The notes under the pieces: model-generated
What the model saw: the letters and a program-made list of their open reading frames with translations, nothing else
What the model was told of the DNA's origin: nothing
Databases searched by the model: none
Shown: in pieces, positions 41,150-52,135 of the stretch
Position numbering within the stretch: position 1 is the first letter of the stretch
Layout of the letters: every line of letters starts with the position of its first letter
Origin: Myrica gale
Lineage: Eukaryota > Streptophyta > Magnoliopsida > Fagales > Myricaceae
Assembly (NCBI GenBank): GCA_963930655.1
Contig: OZ005611.1
Coordinates: 1,805,501 to 1,869,500, forward strand
DNA length: 64,000 nt
Reading direction: 5' to 3'
Made by a program: the position numbers and the translations under genes

Positions 41150-43959
41150 AAGAATTAATGTATTTTGTTACCTAATTGGTAAACGGTAGAACACACAGAC
41201 TATTATTATTTCTTTTTACTTACTTTCGTCCATGTCTTATCTGTCTTAGTGCAGTTGAATAAATTATTGCATTAATTTTTCCTGAAAAGCGTAACTTTCC
41301 TCAGTTTCCCCTCCATATTCAGATGTTTTCGTCGCACTCATGTTTTAATTGACAACGAATTATAAGTATATAAGCTTTGTGTCTATCAGCATATAGATTG
41401 AGCCAAGGTTCGGCATGGCCTGGATGGGGATATATAGACAAATTCATCCTTGTAATGTTCCGTTTTTTTTCCCCCCGAAAGAAAAATGCAACAACAAGAA
41501 GATCAGGCTATACAAGATCACAGAGTTTTTTTAAGGCAAATACTACAGCAGATATTTACATATAAACTAAAACGAGACAGATCGTGTTCCTTATTAAGCT
41601 TCTACATTCGCTCTAAACAAGAGGTACTTCTTTTTTTCCATTACACCCCACAAGAGAGAGAAACTTACACATGCGGGCATTTAAATATCGTCCTCCAAAA
41701 GGTACTATAAAAAAACCGACAAGAGGCTCCGGTAAAGTAGCACCTTGCGGCATCATTGTGAAAAAAGTAACTTCATTATATGCTTTTTTTGGGGGTAAGT
41801 TGGTGCGTAGTAACTTAACCCTAGGGGGGAGTGGGAAACACTATATAAAAGCTGAAAAGGCAATGTAAGCGAACTGATTTGAAGCAACATCGAAGTTCAC
41901 GTACGCAACTGAACCAGGGTGCCTTTTCTTTTACAATAATTTCAGAGTCACGTACGAGCCACGAAGGGCTTCACAAAACAGCCAAAATAGCGGCTACTTT
42001 TACTTTAGGTTCAGGCTAAGCAAGGGCAAAAGTACTTCATCGATAACAAATTTAGGGATAGGAATGAAGATAGTTTTCAGGTTCACATCAATCGCTAACT
42101 CTAATATCTAAGATTGAAGAACCTAACTGAACAAAAAACTAGAATAAACGAGAAAAGTAGCGTATATATACAGCAGTTTTGAGGGACACCTCGAATATTT
42201 TGTACGTACCCATATTATAACCATCATGTTCACACAATGATTCTAAATAAATCTGATGCTCGATGCGAGAGAGTGGACCTTTCAACAATACCTGATGAAA
42301 GGCTCGTCAATACGAGCGAGGAGATGCAGGCACACATATTAATATGACAGAAAAAGGTTCTCATGGGGTGAAAAAACTCACTCCGTACGTCCGAAAACAG
42401 CTGCCTTCGTTGTCATATTATTCTTGCGAAGATGAACGTGTCCGCGGCTCTAACACAGCTACCGCATGCATAGTACCTGGAAGCGCAAGGTTTTTAATAA
42501 GGAGAACAGCAGAGGGATTAATTGACAAAGAGCGTGGGAACAATTAAGCATATATAATATTAAACAGCTGATCAAGTCCTAAAACTGCGGCATCATGCAC
42601 GAAACAAACTCTTATCGATCGGTATGTCATCCGCATCCGGCATCACACGTCCTTTATAAGTTAGAGAAATTAGCTTGCTTAGTAGGTTACTTCCACTAGC
42701 TAGCAAACCTGATTATGCATTTTAAAAAAAAAAATACAAAAGGACCATAAAGACAATCACTAAAAGCTGTTTCATTCTATTATTTGACCCGTTTGATTCA
42801 CCAACCATCTTTTCATAATGAAAAACGGAGACAATATTTGAAATCAGCCATTTGACAACATACTAGTGGTCGCTGGAGATCTCATAAAATTTGTTTGTTA
42901 CCAACCAACCGCAGCCTTTTCTATAAAGCTGTTTCCGGATTGATAATAAGATAACATAATACAAAGTGGGCTATGTTCAAAATCTGAACAGTAGAGGATA
43001 AATTTGCAACCTAACGTGCAATGATGCATATTGGTCCTAAGGAGAGAATTAGTGCAGAGTATGATGCATGCACCACAACCAAAGTCATTGTCCTTTCAAA
43101 ACATGGCCGGCCTGTCTATTATTGTGGATCTCATTAGCGCTCTAACGGACGTAATAGTTCGAGGGTAGTATTCCAGTGACAGATACTAAAGGGCGCTATC
43201 CGTATCTCATGATGGTGTTATACATTCTGGTCAAAGGAGTGGTCAAGAATAGCTGCGGTCCATAGAAGCGAAAACTTCTCCGAGTCAAAAGCAAAACTGC
43301 TTTATATATGACATGCTAACCTAAAACCTGTAACTAAACCATGTGAATGTTTCAACGCATCTTATAATTCCTTTTTCTTTTTCTCGATTTAAGTTTATAT
43401 ATATAAACAGTAATATTAATTCTACATGTGGATCTCAGGATCTGGCAGTGGCGGCAGCTCCCCCAAGATTGTCACTACATGGGTTTTCGCCTCGACAGTG
43501 TAGAGGACTCGGCGGCTATTATGGTTAGAGAGCTGCCACGTGAATTTAAGGTGAAAACTCGACCAACAAATTAACTGAGAATGAAACGTAGGATAAAAGA
43601 ACCATATGATCATCACTCGTTTGTTGTATAGCTCTGAACCCAACATTTCAACATTTTAATTCTACTTCGGGATACACTTCGACTGCTTTCGCACTTAAAG
43701 TGTTGTACTTGCTCACACTCATGAAGCTCGTGAACTAATGCAGATCTAAAACAATAATCTCACTGCTCTACTGGTTTCACGTGAATTCTCTCTCTCTCAC
43801 AGCCACACACCCATACCCACAAAGATGACAGAGCTGCTCCTACTATCACAAATTGAAATGCACATATTAAATCTATAAAGAAGAGATAGCCGCATATGTT
43901 AAGATGAGAGTACCATCTTTGCAAATAGAAATTACTTGTGACCCTACCGTGTTACCTTC

Positions 43960-46900
43960 TTATCTGTTGCGCATGTAAGGAGGCACCATGTCCCCAAGTA
44001 GTCCTTCATCCGTAGGAAGCTGCGGGGTTGGTTCATGAGGCATTGCATGGGTTTCACCAGGTTCACCTGATATTTGTTGAGACTGCGTCATAATAAAATG
44101 ACTTTCATGAGGTAACTGATGAACTGTTGGATAATAAAATTGTGAGACCGGAGGAGCCAATTGACCAGCAAAGGTTTCGTGACTAAAATTGACTCCACCT
44201 CGGGGGAATCCAACTGTGTGGTGACAGTGTTGGCCTTCATATGTAGTTATTACAATTGTTGGATCTTCAGATGAGCGTTCCACTCTTTTCTTTACGGTGC
44301 ATCTACTATTTGTGCAGCGGTAGTAGCTCCTGCCAAATCGAAATATCCACTCGTAATACTGAAGTTTGAGTTACTCTTGCTCTATTTTCAGCTAGCAGTT
44401 GTTTGACAAATCAAAAGTAACCTATATTTTTCTTTGATATTTTGTATTGTCATGAGTCTGTACAAGTACATGTGAAAACCAATACAATCACACATACAGG
44501 ATAATTTGCAGCTAGTTTGTACTGCTCACCTATATAATGAGTAAAAGGAGCTAGGCTGATAGCTAGCTAGAAAGGAAAACTCTAAAGATATATAATAAGT
44601 ATTTTATTAGCCAGACATGCCACATTCGATGAATGCAAAAGAAACCTATGGAATATGTTGAGTAAATATTGTTCTCGGAGTTCAACTTTGCTTAATAGGT
44701 ATAACTTTGGGAAGCTTATTTTTGGGCATCATAAGAAAAGATGACCATGCTACCTGAAGTGGAATAAACAGAGTACAAGTTAGAAATGGCGACAATTTAG
44801 AAGGAAAAAGAAAAGCATGTAAATTGACAAGTTTTAATTAATTCATATTTCGATCACTTAATAATAAAGGTCAAACAAGGGAAAGAAAGAAATATCTCTG
44901 ATTGAGTATAAAGAAGCCCGTACAGACCTAGGAAATGGACTATTTTTCACAGCCTTCTGTCCATATTTGCGCCATCGGTATCCATCTTCGAGATGATCAA
45001 CCTCACTCTTAGTCATGAATGCAAAACGTGGCTGTCGGATTCTCTTTTGCCCCTTCTTTCTGACCTTAGTCCTACAACATATTTAACCGACAATTATCAA
45101 GCAAAACAAGATTGATCATAAAGATTAAAAGAAATAAATAAAGAAAGCCATGCTAGTGAGGATGTATGCAGGAATACGCATATATATATATATATATAGT
45201 TTTGAAGAAAAAATACTAACCATCCCTATGGATAGAGACAATGAAATTATTCAAATGCTGTAATCACTTATGTCGTGATGATAATTTTCAACTGATTTTT
45301 GTCATCAAGAGCACGAAAACGCCTGTGAAGTTGTTCGATCGGGGAGTACAGCATAACTAGGAGTATCCTGAGCTGATTTAGTTATCTTTGCCTCACGTAC
45401 AGTTGAAAAGCTAGCAAGATAAGTATCCTAAATGTCAGTGTTTTTCTTTTTGTTTCAACGGGTATGAAAGATGTCAGTGTTTTTATTTTTGTTTCGGGTT
45501 TGGGGCTCCATTCGTATATTAAGAAACCCGCAACTATTATGAGGAGAGAAAAAAGCGAGTTGAGATGAAATGATCTGCGAGGCTGTGATGGATTTCTAGC
45601 ATGGGGAAATTTTCGCATGTGCCTCGGATAGGCTGGGAAATGAGTGCCAAGTAAGAAAATTACAACTAGGAGCTGTTTCGCATGAACCCATAGAGAAAAG
45701 CTCATCAAGCTATGATCAAAGTTCAACAAAACCTATATTTCGTAGCTAAATGACTGCAATCCGGAACTAAGAGCGTTATGGAGAGACTGATGTATCATGT
45801 ATATATATAGTCCATACTGAAAAGAAGAAACCCACCTACTTAGATAGAACAACGTTCTAATTACTCCTTTAGAGAAGCATTGTCGCACAACTTAACAGAC
45901 ACTCATCAAAGTTGATTACACGAGGAAGCCAATTAATGCTAATGCACTCAGATTCAGAGGAAATGAATGAAGAACATAAAACAAACTCGACATGATAATT
46001 ATCCTCGATTCTTTTTCTAAAGCAAAGCAATTAGAATCTAAACGCTAAAAAAGTAATGCGTAAATGAATGGGAGAGATAAAGGAGCCCGAAAAATAAGTA
46101 TCTTATACTTTTGAACCCTATATTCTCGCTTTCATTGTAATTAATTACGTGATTTCTCGGCAAAAATAGGAGACCAATTATTCCCGAAAAGCGAGAACAA
46201 AAAACGAAAAGAAGTGAAGGCACGCCATTCCCGCCGCAATAACGGCGGTGTTCCAGGACTTAAATTAATAGCGAAAAAGCCCCCTCAATTTGACTCAATA
46301 CCCTGTGGAAGACCCTATTTTTGTGAAATTACGAAACTACCTCAACCCAACTTGCATGAACAAAATTGACGGTATCCAGACGTACGGACACGAAATTGCA
46401 CTCTCTCTCTATCCCTAGTGCAAACAGAAAACCTCTTGATCGGATGCGGAATCTGATCTTTTTCCCAATAATTCAACACTCATAGCCTGCCATTTGCCCA
46501 TGAAAAAAAGGTTCTAAAGTACGGATTTAGTCAGTCAGATGGAGAGAAATGGCGTGTATATGTATATGTATGTATTCACGGATTAACCCACTCACGGTAT
46601 CTCGGGCGGTTTTCCGCCTGATCCCGTGGACTTCTCCGGCGGATCCTCGCTGGAGCTCGACGATACTGACGGATTGCTCGAGGCCGTAGGGTCTCCGACT
46701 TTACTCTCCGACTCCACCGGAACCGCCTGGTCGGAGCTCTGTAAGGCGCTGCTGCTGCTGCTATTGTTGTTGTTGTCCGGGAACCCGAAGCTTCCTGCCA
46801 AATCGCAGCCATCTTCGAGGACCATCCGGTTGGGATCCTCCGGCTGAAGATTCCAACCGAACTCGCAGAGTATGCTACTCTCTCTCTCGTTGGCGAAGAA

Positions 46901-46987
46901 GTAGATGCTGTCCGAGTCAGGCCCGAGTGGCCAGCTCGAGTCGCTGGTGAACTCCGTTCCTGGATCGGATTTGTCTCCGTCGTCCAT
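43960..46987 (-). CDS. WRKY57: WRKY57-like group IIc transcription factor, complete, 3 exons
   Basis: Exons on the minus strand are 46987-46596, 45071-44928 and 44329-43960, giving 301 residues with GT-AG joins. The intron within the WRKY domain falls in the arginine codon of PR|SYYRC, the conserved plant position. The domain has WRKYGQK (residues 164-170) and a C-X4-C-X23-H-X-H zinc site (C184, C189, H213, H215). The stretch [20 protein letters not shown] before it and the ending [13 protein letters not shown] are those of WRKY57, which in Arabidopsis acts in drought and jasmonate-related leaf senescence. The acidic, serine-rich N-terminal region ([15 protein letters not shown]) also matches. 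The start at 46987 is chosen because [10 protein letters not shown] resembles the WRKY57 N-terminus; an in-frame ATG 48 bases upstream (47035) would add 16 residues. Nothing essential is missing. Confidence 0.95.
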
Positions 46988-47330
46988 AATTCTACCAAAG
47001 GATCTGTTTCGGAGTGCTCGAAATTCAGATTCCAACAGAAAATTGAGCTGAATTTAGACGAGAAAAAGAGAGTGAGAGTGAGAGTGCGAGGGCGAGGGCG
47101 AGAGCGGGAAGGGGAAGCTAGGGTTTTGGTGTTCGTTGCGGGACGGAAAGGACGCGTAGTTTTTGAACTTTTAGAAGGGCTTGAAAGCTCTGTCTCGTCA
47201 TTGCACAGTAACAGAGAGAGAGAGAAGTGGAAAGGGAATAAGAGGGAGAGGAAATAGAAAAGAGATAAGTTAGAAAAATCGCCGTCAAGCTCTAATAGTA
47301 CGGGAGGCTGATATTTAATCGTGGAGGAGG
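46988..47330 (-). promoter_or_regulatory. WRKY57 leader and core promoter region
   Basis: On the minus strand a CT-rich leader (CTCTCTCTCTGTTACTGTGC and CTCACTCTCACTCTCTTTTT) precedes the ATG. An AT-rich GATTAAATAT at about 47310-47320 could be the TATA element. Long CT-rich leaders are common in plant regulatory genes. The start site itself is not visible. Confidence 0.4.
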
Positions 47331-49484
47331 AAGAGGGGCCCCACGCGCATGAGTAAATGCGTGTGAGAAACTTTCCGACAAGAGACCACACCATACCATA
47401 CCAAGCTTCCCCTGTAGTAGCCTCATGATTCCATGAAATCAAATGGATTCTCCCCAATCTGTCTCTTTCTCTTTCTAGTAACCTCATGCTTTATTTTAAT
47501 CCACCCATCAAAGGCGTGGGATCAAACTATCATCATGAACAATTCTTTCATGTCGCTTACCCAATATTGTTCCTTCCAGATCTCTCTCTCGTGGTCTTCT
47601 TCAGTGGCGCGGACCCAAGGGGTCCAGTAAATAAGAGGAAAGATACGTATTTAGATATTTTGAATTTTTCATATTTCTGATTCCGAAGATGAAATTTTTT
47701 AAAACCAAACAAATAATTATACTCGAAATAAAGTGTTTAGTGAATTTTTTTTGGCAAAAAAATGATACTTTTTTATAAACACAATTTTCAAGTCCTTAGT
47801 AAATAAATGTGTTATGTACACTGTGTGAACTTAATTTACAAATTTTTTATCAATCAAGTCTATGCTGAATTAGATTTTGAGATTGTTTATTCACACATAG
47901 TCAATTGTGATTTGTTGAAGGTTATTGTTCTTAATTTTGATCAGTGAATTAGTTGCATTACATAGAGATTTTTTTTATCATTTCGCTTTAAGGAGTTTGT
48001 CCCTCTCAATTTGAGTCTTAGTTAGATCCGCCACTGACTTTCTTACAATTCATACTTGGAAAAATGTTATTATCTATTTTGTTAATGTATGTAGTCCATA
48101 TTTCTTTTATTGGGTATTTTTATCCTTTTTTTTAAGGAAAAACAAATCTATAATTGAAGGGATATTTAATAATTTAATTTCGAGCTAGAGTCTGCACCCA
48201 ATTAGATGACCTTGAAATTGTCAAATGGAGTTGGTCTTGACTCTTTATCCGGACCGTACGTAGACCAAAAGTGGTTAACATGATATACCTTCTCTAAACA
48301 TTGAATAATTAATTAGATTCAAAATAAATTATATATATGATCTTTTCATATTTGTTTTATATAAAAAATTTATGAAAAGTTCTATGAATATGTTTCAGTC
48401 GAGGTAGTTGTCACGAGAAATTAAATTTGAAATTACTAGCGAACGTTCGAGCACGTTATATGAGGCGAACCTGCAGTAGTAGAAATCGTCAAATCTGTGT
48501 GCATGCTTAATTATTGCCTTATTTCCGCATAATTGGCTCATAAGAAATGACCCATCTAATAATTTAGACTGATCATGACGTGACATATTTTTCGATTATT
48601 TTAATATATAAAAATTGCTAATATAATATAAATTATGAATTAGTTTCTCTTTAATTAGAAAAAGTGGTAAAAGTTTCATTAAACTATAGGTCCACAAATT
48701 ATTAATTGAGGGCTTGTTTCATGTTGGTCCCAATTCTACATGTCACAGAATATACACAGTACGCGTATTGTATACGAAATTCAATCGACGATATTTTAAT
48801 TTTAATTTTAATTTTACCATGCAGTAGCTGCTAACATTCCATATTACGTAACCACAGATATGCCCACGGAAAATAGAAAGAAAAAAGTAAAATAAAAAAG
48901 AAAGAATTTATAAAACTGCTCATGCGTACGTACCAATATATGTGACTCGGGGGTGCACCTGCGTAGTTGAAATCGATTGTTTCTCCCAAGTATTTTTGTA
49001 CTATACCTCGAAAACAGGGCATCGGTCTTTTTCCACACGGGGCGCAGTTTGCTCGTTACAATTAATTGCGACGTTCGTTAATTTGTTAAAGCTTCCAAAT
49101 GGTAATTGCATGGGCCATGCTAATTTTATAGGTTCCATTTGATTGAAGGCAGTTCCGGCGGTCGACCTTCTTCTAGATCTTATGTATGTTTAAGTACCTG
49201 GTCCAAAAGGAGTACCATGCACAAGCGTTCCAATTACGTGGAGGTCTTATGTCCGATCATCCCTGCATATATATAGTATTAATTGAAAATTAGTTTTGAT
49301 TCGCTCCCAAATTACTAGCTAGTTACCAATATTGCAGTACTATTATGCTTCTGAAGGGAAAGTTCTTTAATTTCTCGAACCAACGGGATCAAGGGTTGTT
49401 CAGAAATTAATTACAGTTATTTTTGTACCTTTTCACACGTTTGGGGTATAATTAATTTCCCATGATAATGGCGTTAGTATTAAT

Positions 49485-49520
<36 letters not shown>

Positions 49521-51109
49521 TTCTTGCATGAACTGAGTATATATATTAACAACAGTACATTTACAGCTCATGGACCATACGCATGCAGCTGAAAGGGTGG
49601 TTGACGATTTAGTAGTACTTCAATTAAATGCCTAAAAAAACAGTTGATCAATAGGCTATCAATTAGCTGCGCATGCATGAACCAGCAATGTGGTCCAATT
49701 CACTGTGCTTATTGGGAAGCTGTGTGGCCCGTGAGGGTTGTTTGGCAAGAGTACTATTGGAGAATAGGGGTGGGCAAACCGGGTTCGGATTCGAAAATTT
49801 TAACCCGAACTCGAAAATTCGGTTTTCCTCATATATAAACCCGAAAATATCGGGTTGGAAACGGGTCGGTCCGGTTCGGATCGTCGGATCACGTGTTTTT
49901 GACCCCCATGTCTCAACTGAGGGCATTAGATTTTCGGGTTCAGGTCGGGTTTGTTACTATACCCGAACCCGTCTAAACCCGTCCCGATCGGGTCGGGCCG
50001 GTTCGGGTCGTCGGGTCACATGTTTTTTTGCCCACCCCTACTGGAGAATTAAGCGCGGCTTTTTTAGAATACTTCTAGCTAGCCAAAGATTTTTAGTGCT
50101 CAGGAGTACTTATTACTGCCTTACACTTAATAATATGTACTTATGTTGGGTAACGATCCAAGAGAGCGTTTACCACTTATTCATTTTGACTTTAGCCAAT
50201 ATTATTTTTGAAACTCCTTCAAATTATTATAAGGCTTCCATCTATATATCGAGTAAGCTGTTCCTATGGTGGGACTTGATCTCTTCTTCCATTTTCTTCT
50301 CCCACTATACCTTGGATCTATTTATGAACCTAATTAACTAGGGTTTCAAATGGTGACTAGTATATACCAGTTTCTTCTGCATAGAGCAGTTGTTTTAAGA
50401 ATAATTAAGATGCATCATTAATCATCATTCAACTTCGTGTCGCTTCACATTATTGGTCAGTTTTCATAATTAGTTATGGTAACGTTATGCTCGTCTGTCC
50501 CTAATATCAAATTAGCAAGTAGGATCACAAGAAGTTAGTAATGAATAGCATAAAGAAATGCTCGTCTGTCCCATACACGTACAAAGAAGAAATTAAAGCA
50601 TCTACATATATAGATTACCTTGAGGATATGTTGATCAGTCCTGCCAACGACGAAAAATTAACCTTTATTATTTTTATAGGTTAACAACAAAAGAGAAAAA
50701 GACGGAGAGAGAGAGTACTGTGTGTGTGTGATAGCGATCGATCCGAATCTCTTTATTTAAAAGTAAACTTGATATTCAAGCAAAGCACGTCATTTTCAAC
50801 CGAACTTCATGTTTCTTTTATATAAGCCATCAATATAAAGTATGTTCACCTGTTATTTTTAATTCTTATTTATTAAAAAAGAAAAAAAAAAATAAGTGGA
50901 CAAAGGCAGAAGATCAAGAGAGATCTGATTTGCTGTGTCGTGTTGTACCATAATGTACTATTTAAAGGGGGCCTAGCAATAACATGCAGATCGACTTAAC
51001 ACTCGTGTGGTTTAGGAGACGGCCAAGGTTGTCACTTCACGAGACCAGCTTTAATTTAGAGATGAAACATATATAAATTAAGGGACTAGCTGGAAGGGAA
51101 AAAGAAAAA

Positions 51110-51146
<37 letters not shown>

Positions 51147-51605
51147 ATTGTAAGGGTGAGGCAATGCGCGCGATCAGAATTAAGGTTTTGAAAAAATATA
51201 TTATATATAGTCCCACATGCATGCTGTGAAATGTTTTAGATCGTCCACTCTTGTGAGATGTGGACCCTGATCTGCGGTGTGAATTAATATGCGGGTTGTG
51301 AGGATCAACACACAGAAATTAAGAGCATAATTCTCTGATCATGTCCCACGATGTATTAGGAGAAGTAGTTGTGGGGTGCACGTTATTAGGGACATCATCG
51401 TGTTTATATGATGCCAAGTAATAGAAGAATCCATCACACACACACTCTATATATATATATATATATACACGCGGAAGCCACTATATACTTGGCGCCACAC
51501 ACTCATGATTAGGTCATCTAACAAAGAGGTTCACCCAAAGCTTTTCGGTTTAAGGAAAAGATTCTTCAAATCGCAAAACAAAAGCAAGTGACAAGGTTGC
51601 AGATC
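47331..51605. other. Spacer between WRKY57 and the Copia element
   Basis: AT-rich sequence without a convincing gene. It contains two long (TA)n microsatellites (49489-49518 and 51112-51143) and the hAT-like MITE at 49765-50040. A 65-codon frame at 47433-47630 begins with a signal-peptide-like stretch (see findings) but has no other support. Confidence 0.5.
49765..50040. mobile_element. hAT-like MITE, 276 bp
   Basis: Ends are TAGGGGTGGGCAAA and TTTGCCCACCCCTA, perfect 14-bp inverted repeats. Flanks are TTGGAGAA (49757-49764) and CTGGAGAA (50041-50048), an 8-bp target duplication with one mismatch, as expected for hAT transposons. The interior is built of CGGGTT/GGGTCGG/CCCGAAC words repeated in both orientations. 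The 222-codon frame that crosses the element is not a gene. Confidence 0.85.
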
Positions 51606-51756
51606 TGGACATCCGATCGAACTACACGAAATCTAGTTGAACGCATCTGCCTGATTATACATAAAACTAAAAACTCGAAGTCGCGGTCGGTACGTGTCCT
51701 GTGAACCGATGTCTAAGAAACAAATGCTTGAAAGTTGGTACCACCTTTAATCTAGT
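51606..51756 (+). repeat. First unit of a 151-bp tandem duplication (intact copy)
   Basis: Starts TGGACATCCGATCGAACTAC. The second unit starts at 51757 with the same sequence and is interrupted after 59 bases by the Copia element, resuming at 56876 and running to about 56967. The two units differ at only a few positions (for example TCGCGGTCGG against TCGCGATCGG). The intact unit contains CATAAAACTAAAAACTCG at 51660, which is the uninterrupted insertion site. Confidence 0.93.
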
Positions 51757-51815
51757 TGGACATCCGATCGAACTACACGAAATCTAGTTGAACGCATCTG
51801 CCTGATTATACATAA

Positions 51816-52103
51816 TGTTAATCTGTTGGGTCATTATATCGTTAAGCTGCTGTGGTTTTGATCCACCTCTGTTATTGTATTTTGGTGTATCTTTGTAAAT
51901 AGCTTAGCTTAGCTTTACACGTGTCTCTGTATAGCTAGAATTAGTTACATTTTTTCTCTTTCCTTTCTGTTATGGCTGTGTGTATAAGGTCCCTTACTGT
52001 TTCATTGAATATACGAATTCAGATTCACGATTGTGAATTCTTCAACATTCTCTCTCTCTGCTTACCGTGATCTTTTCTGGGTCTCGCTTCATCCTTTTCT
52101 ACA
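51816..52103 (+). repeat. 5' LTR of the Copia element
   Basis: Runs from TGTTAATCTGTTGGGTC to CATCCTTTTCTACA, 288 bp. A TATAAGG at about 51983-51989 is a plausible promoter element for the genomic transcript. It appears identical to the 3' LTR. Confidence 0.96.
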
Positions 52104-52120
52104 TGGTATCAGAGGGTTAG
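52104..52120 (+). other. Primer-binding site, initiator tRNA-Met type
   Basis: TGGTATCAGAGGGTTAG directly abuts the LTR. TGGTATCAGAG is the standard plant retrotransposon match to the 3' end of initiator methionine tRNA, used to prime minus-strand DNA synthesis. Confidence 0.9.
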
Positions 52121-52135
52121 TTTTTTCTTTATCTC

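Larger units (their letters stand above)
35956..43959. other. Gene-poor, repeat-rich spacer
   Basis: Eight kilobases without a convincing gene between the zinc-finger remnant and the WRKY gene. Listed elements are the G-rich tandem repeat (37.2-37.7 kb), an AT-rich MITE-like tract (37.9-38.3 kb), a hairpin MITE (40.4 kb) and a foldback element (40.9 kb). The stretch 39360-39670 is rich in CGGTT/GATCGG words like that of the element at 49.8 kb, but I cannot define ends. 41200-43900 shows nothing I can name. Confidence 0.5.

Noticed and set aside
46576..47487. 303-codon minus-strand open frame
   Set aside because: It overlaps WRKY57 exon 1 in another frame and runs through the leader. Its composition is low-complexity Ser/Arg, while the exon 1 frame joins cleanly to the WRKY domain.
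49489..49518. (TA)n tract, and a similar one at 51112-51143
   Set aside because: Simple microsatellites; not CRISPR-like or structured beyond the dinucleotide repeat.
49673..50341. 222-codon plus-strand open frame
   Set aside because: It runs straight through the hAT-like MITE and its flank; no domain is present.
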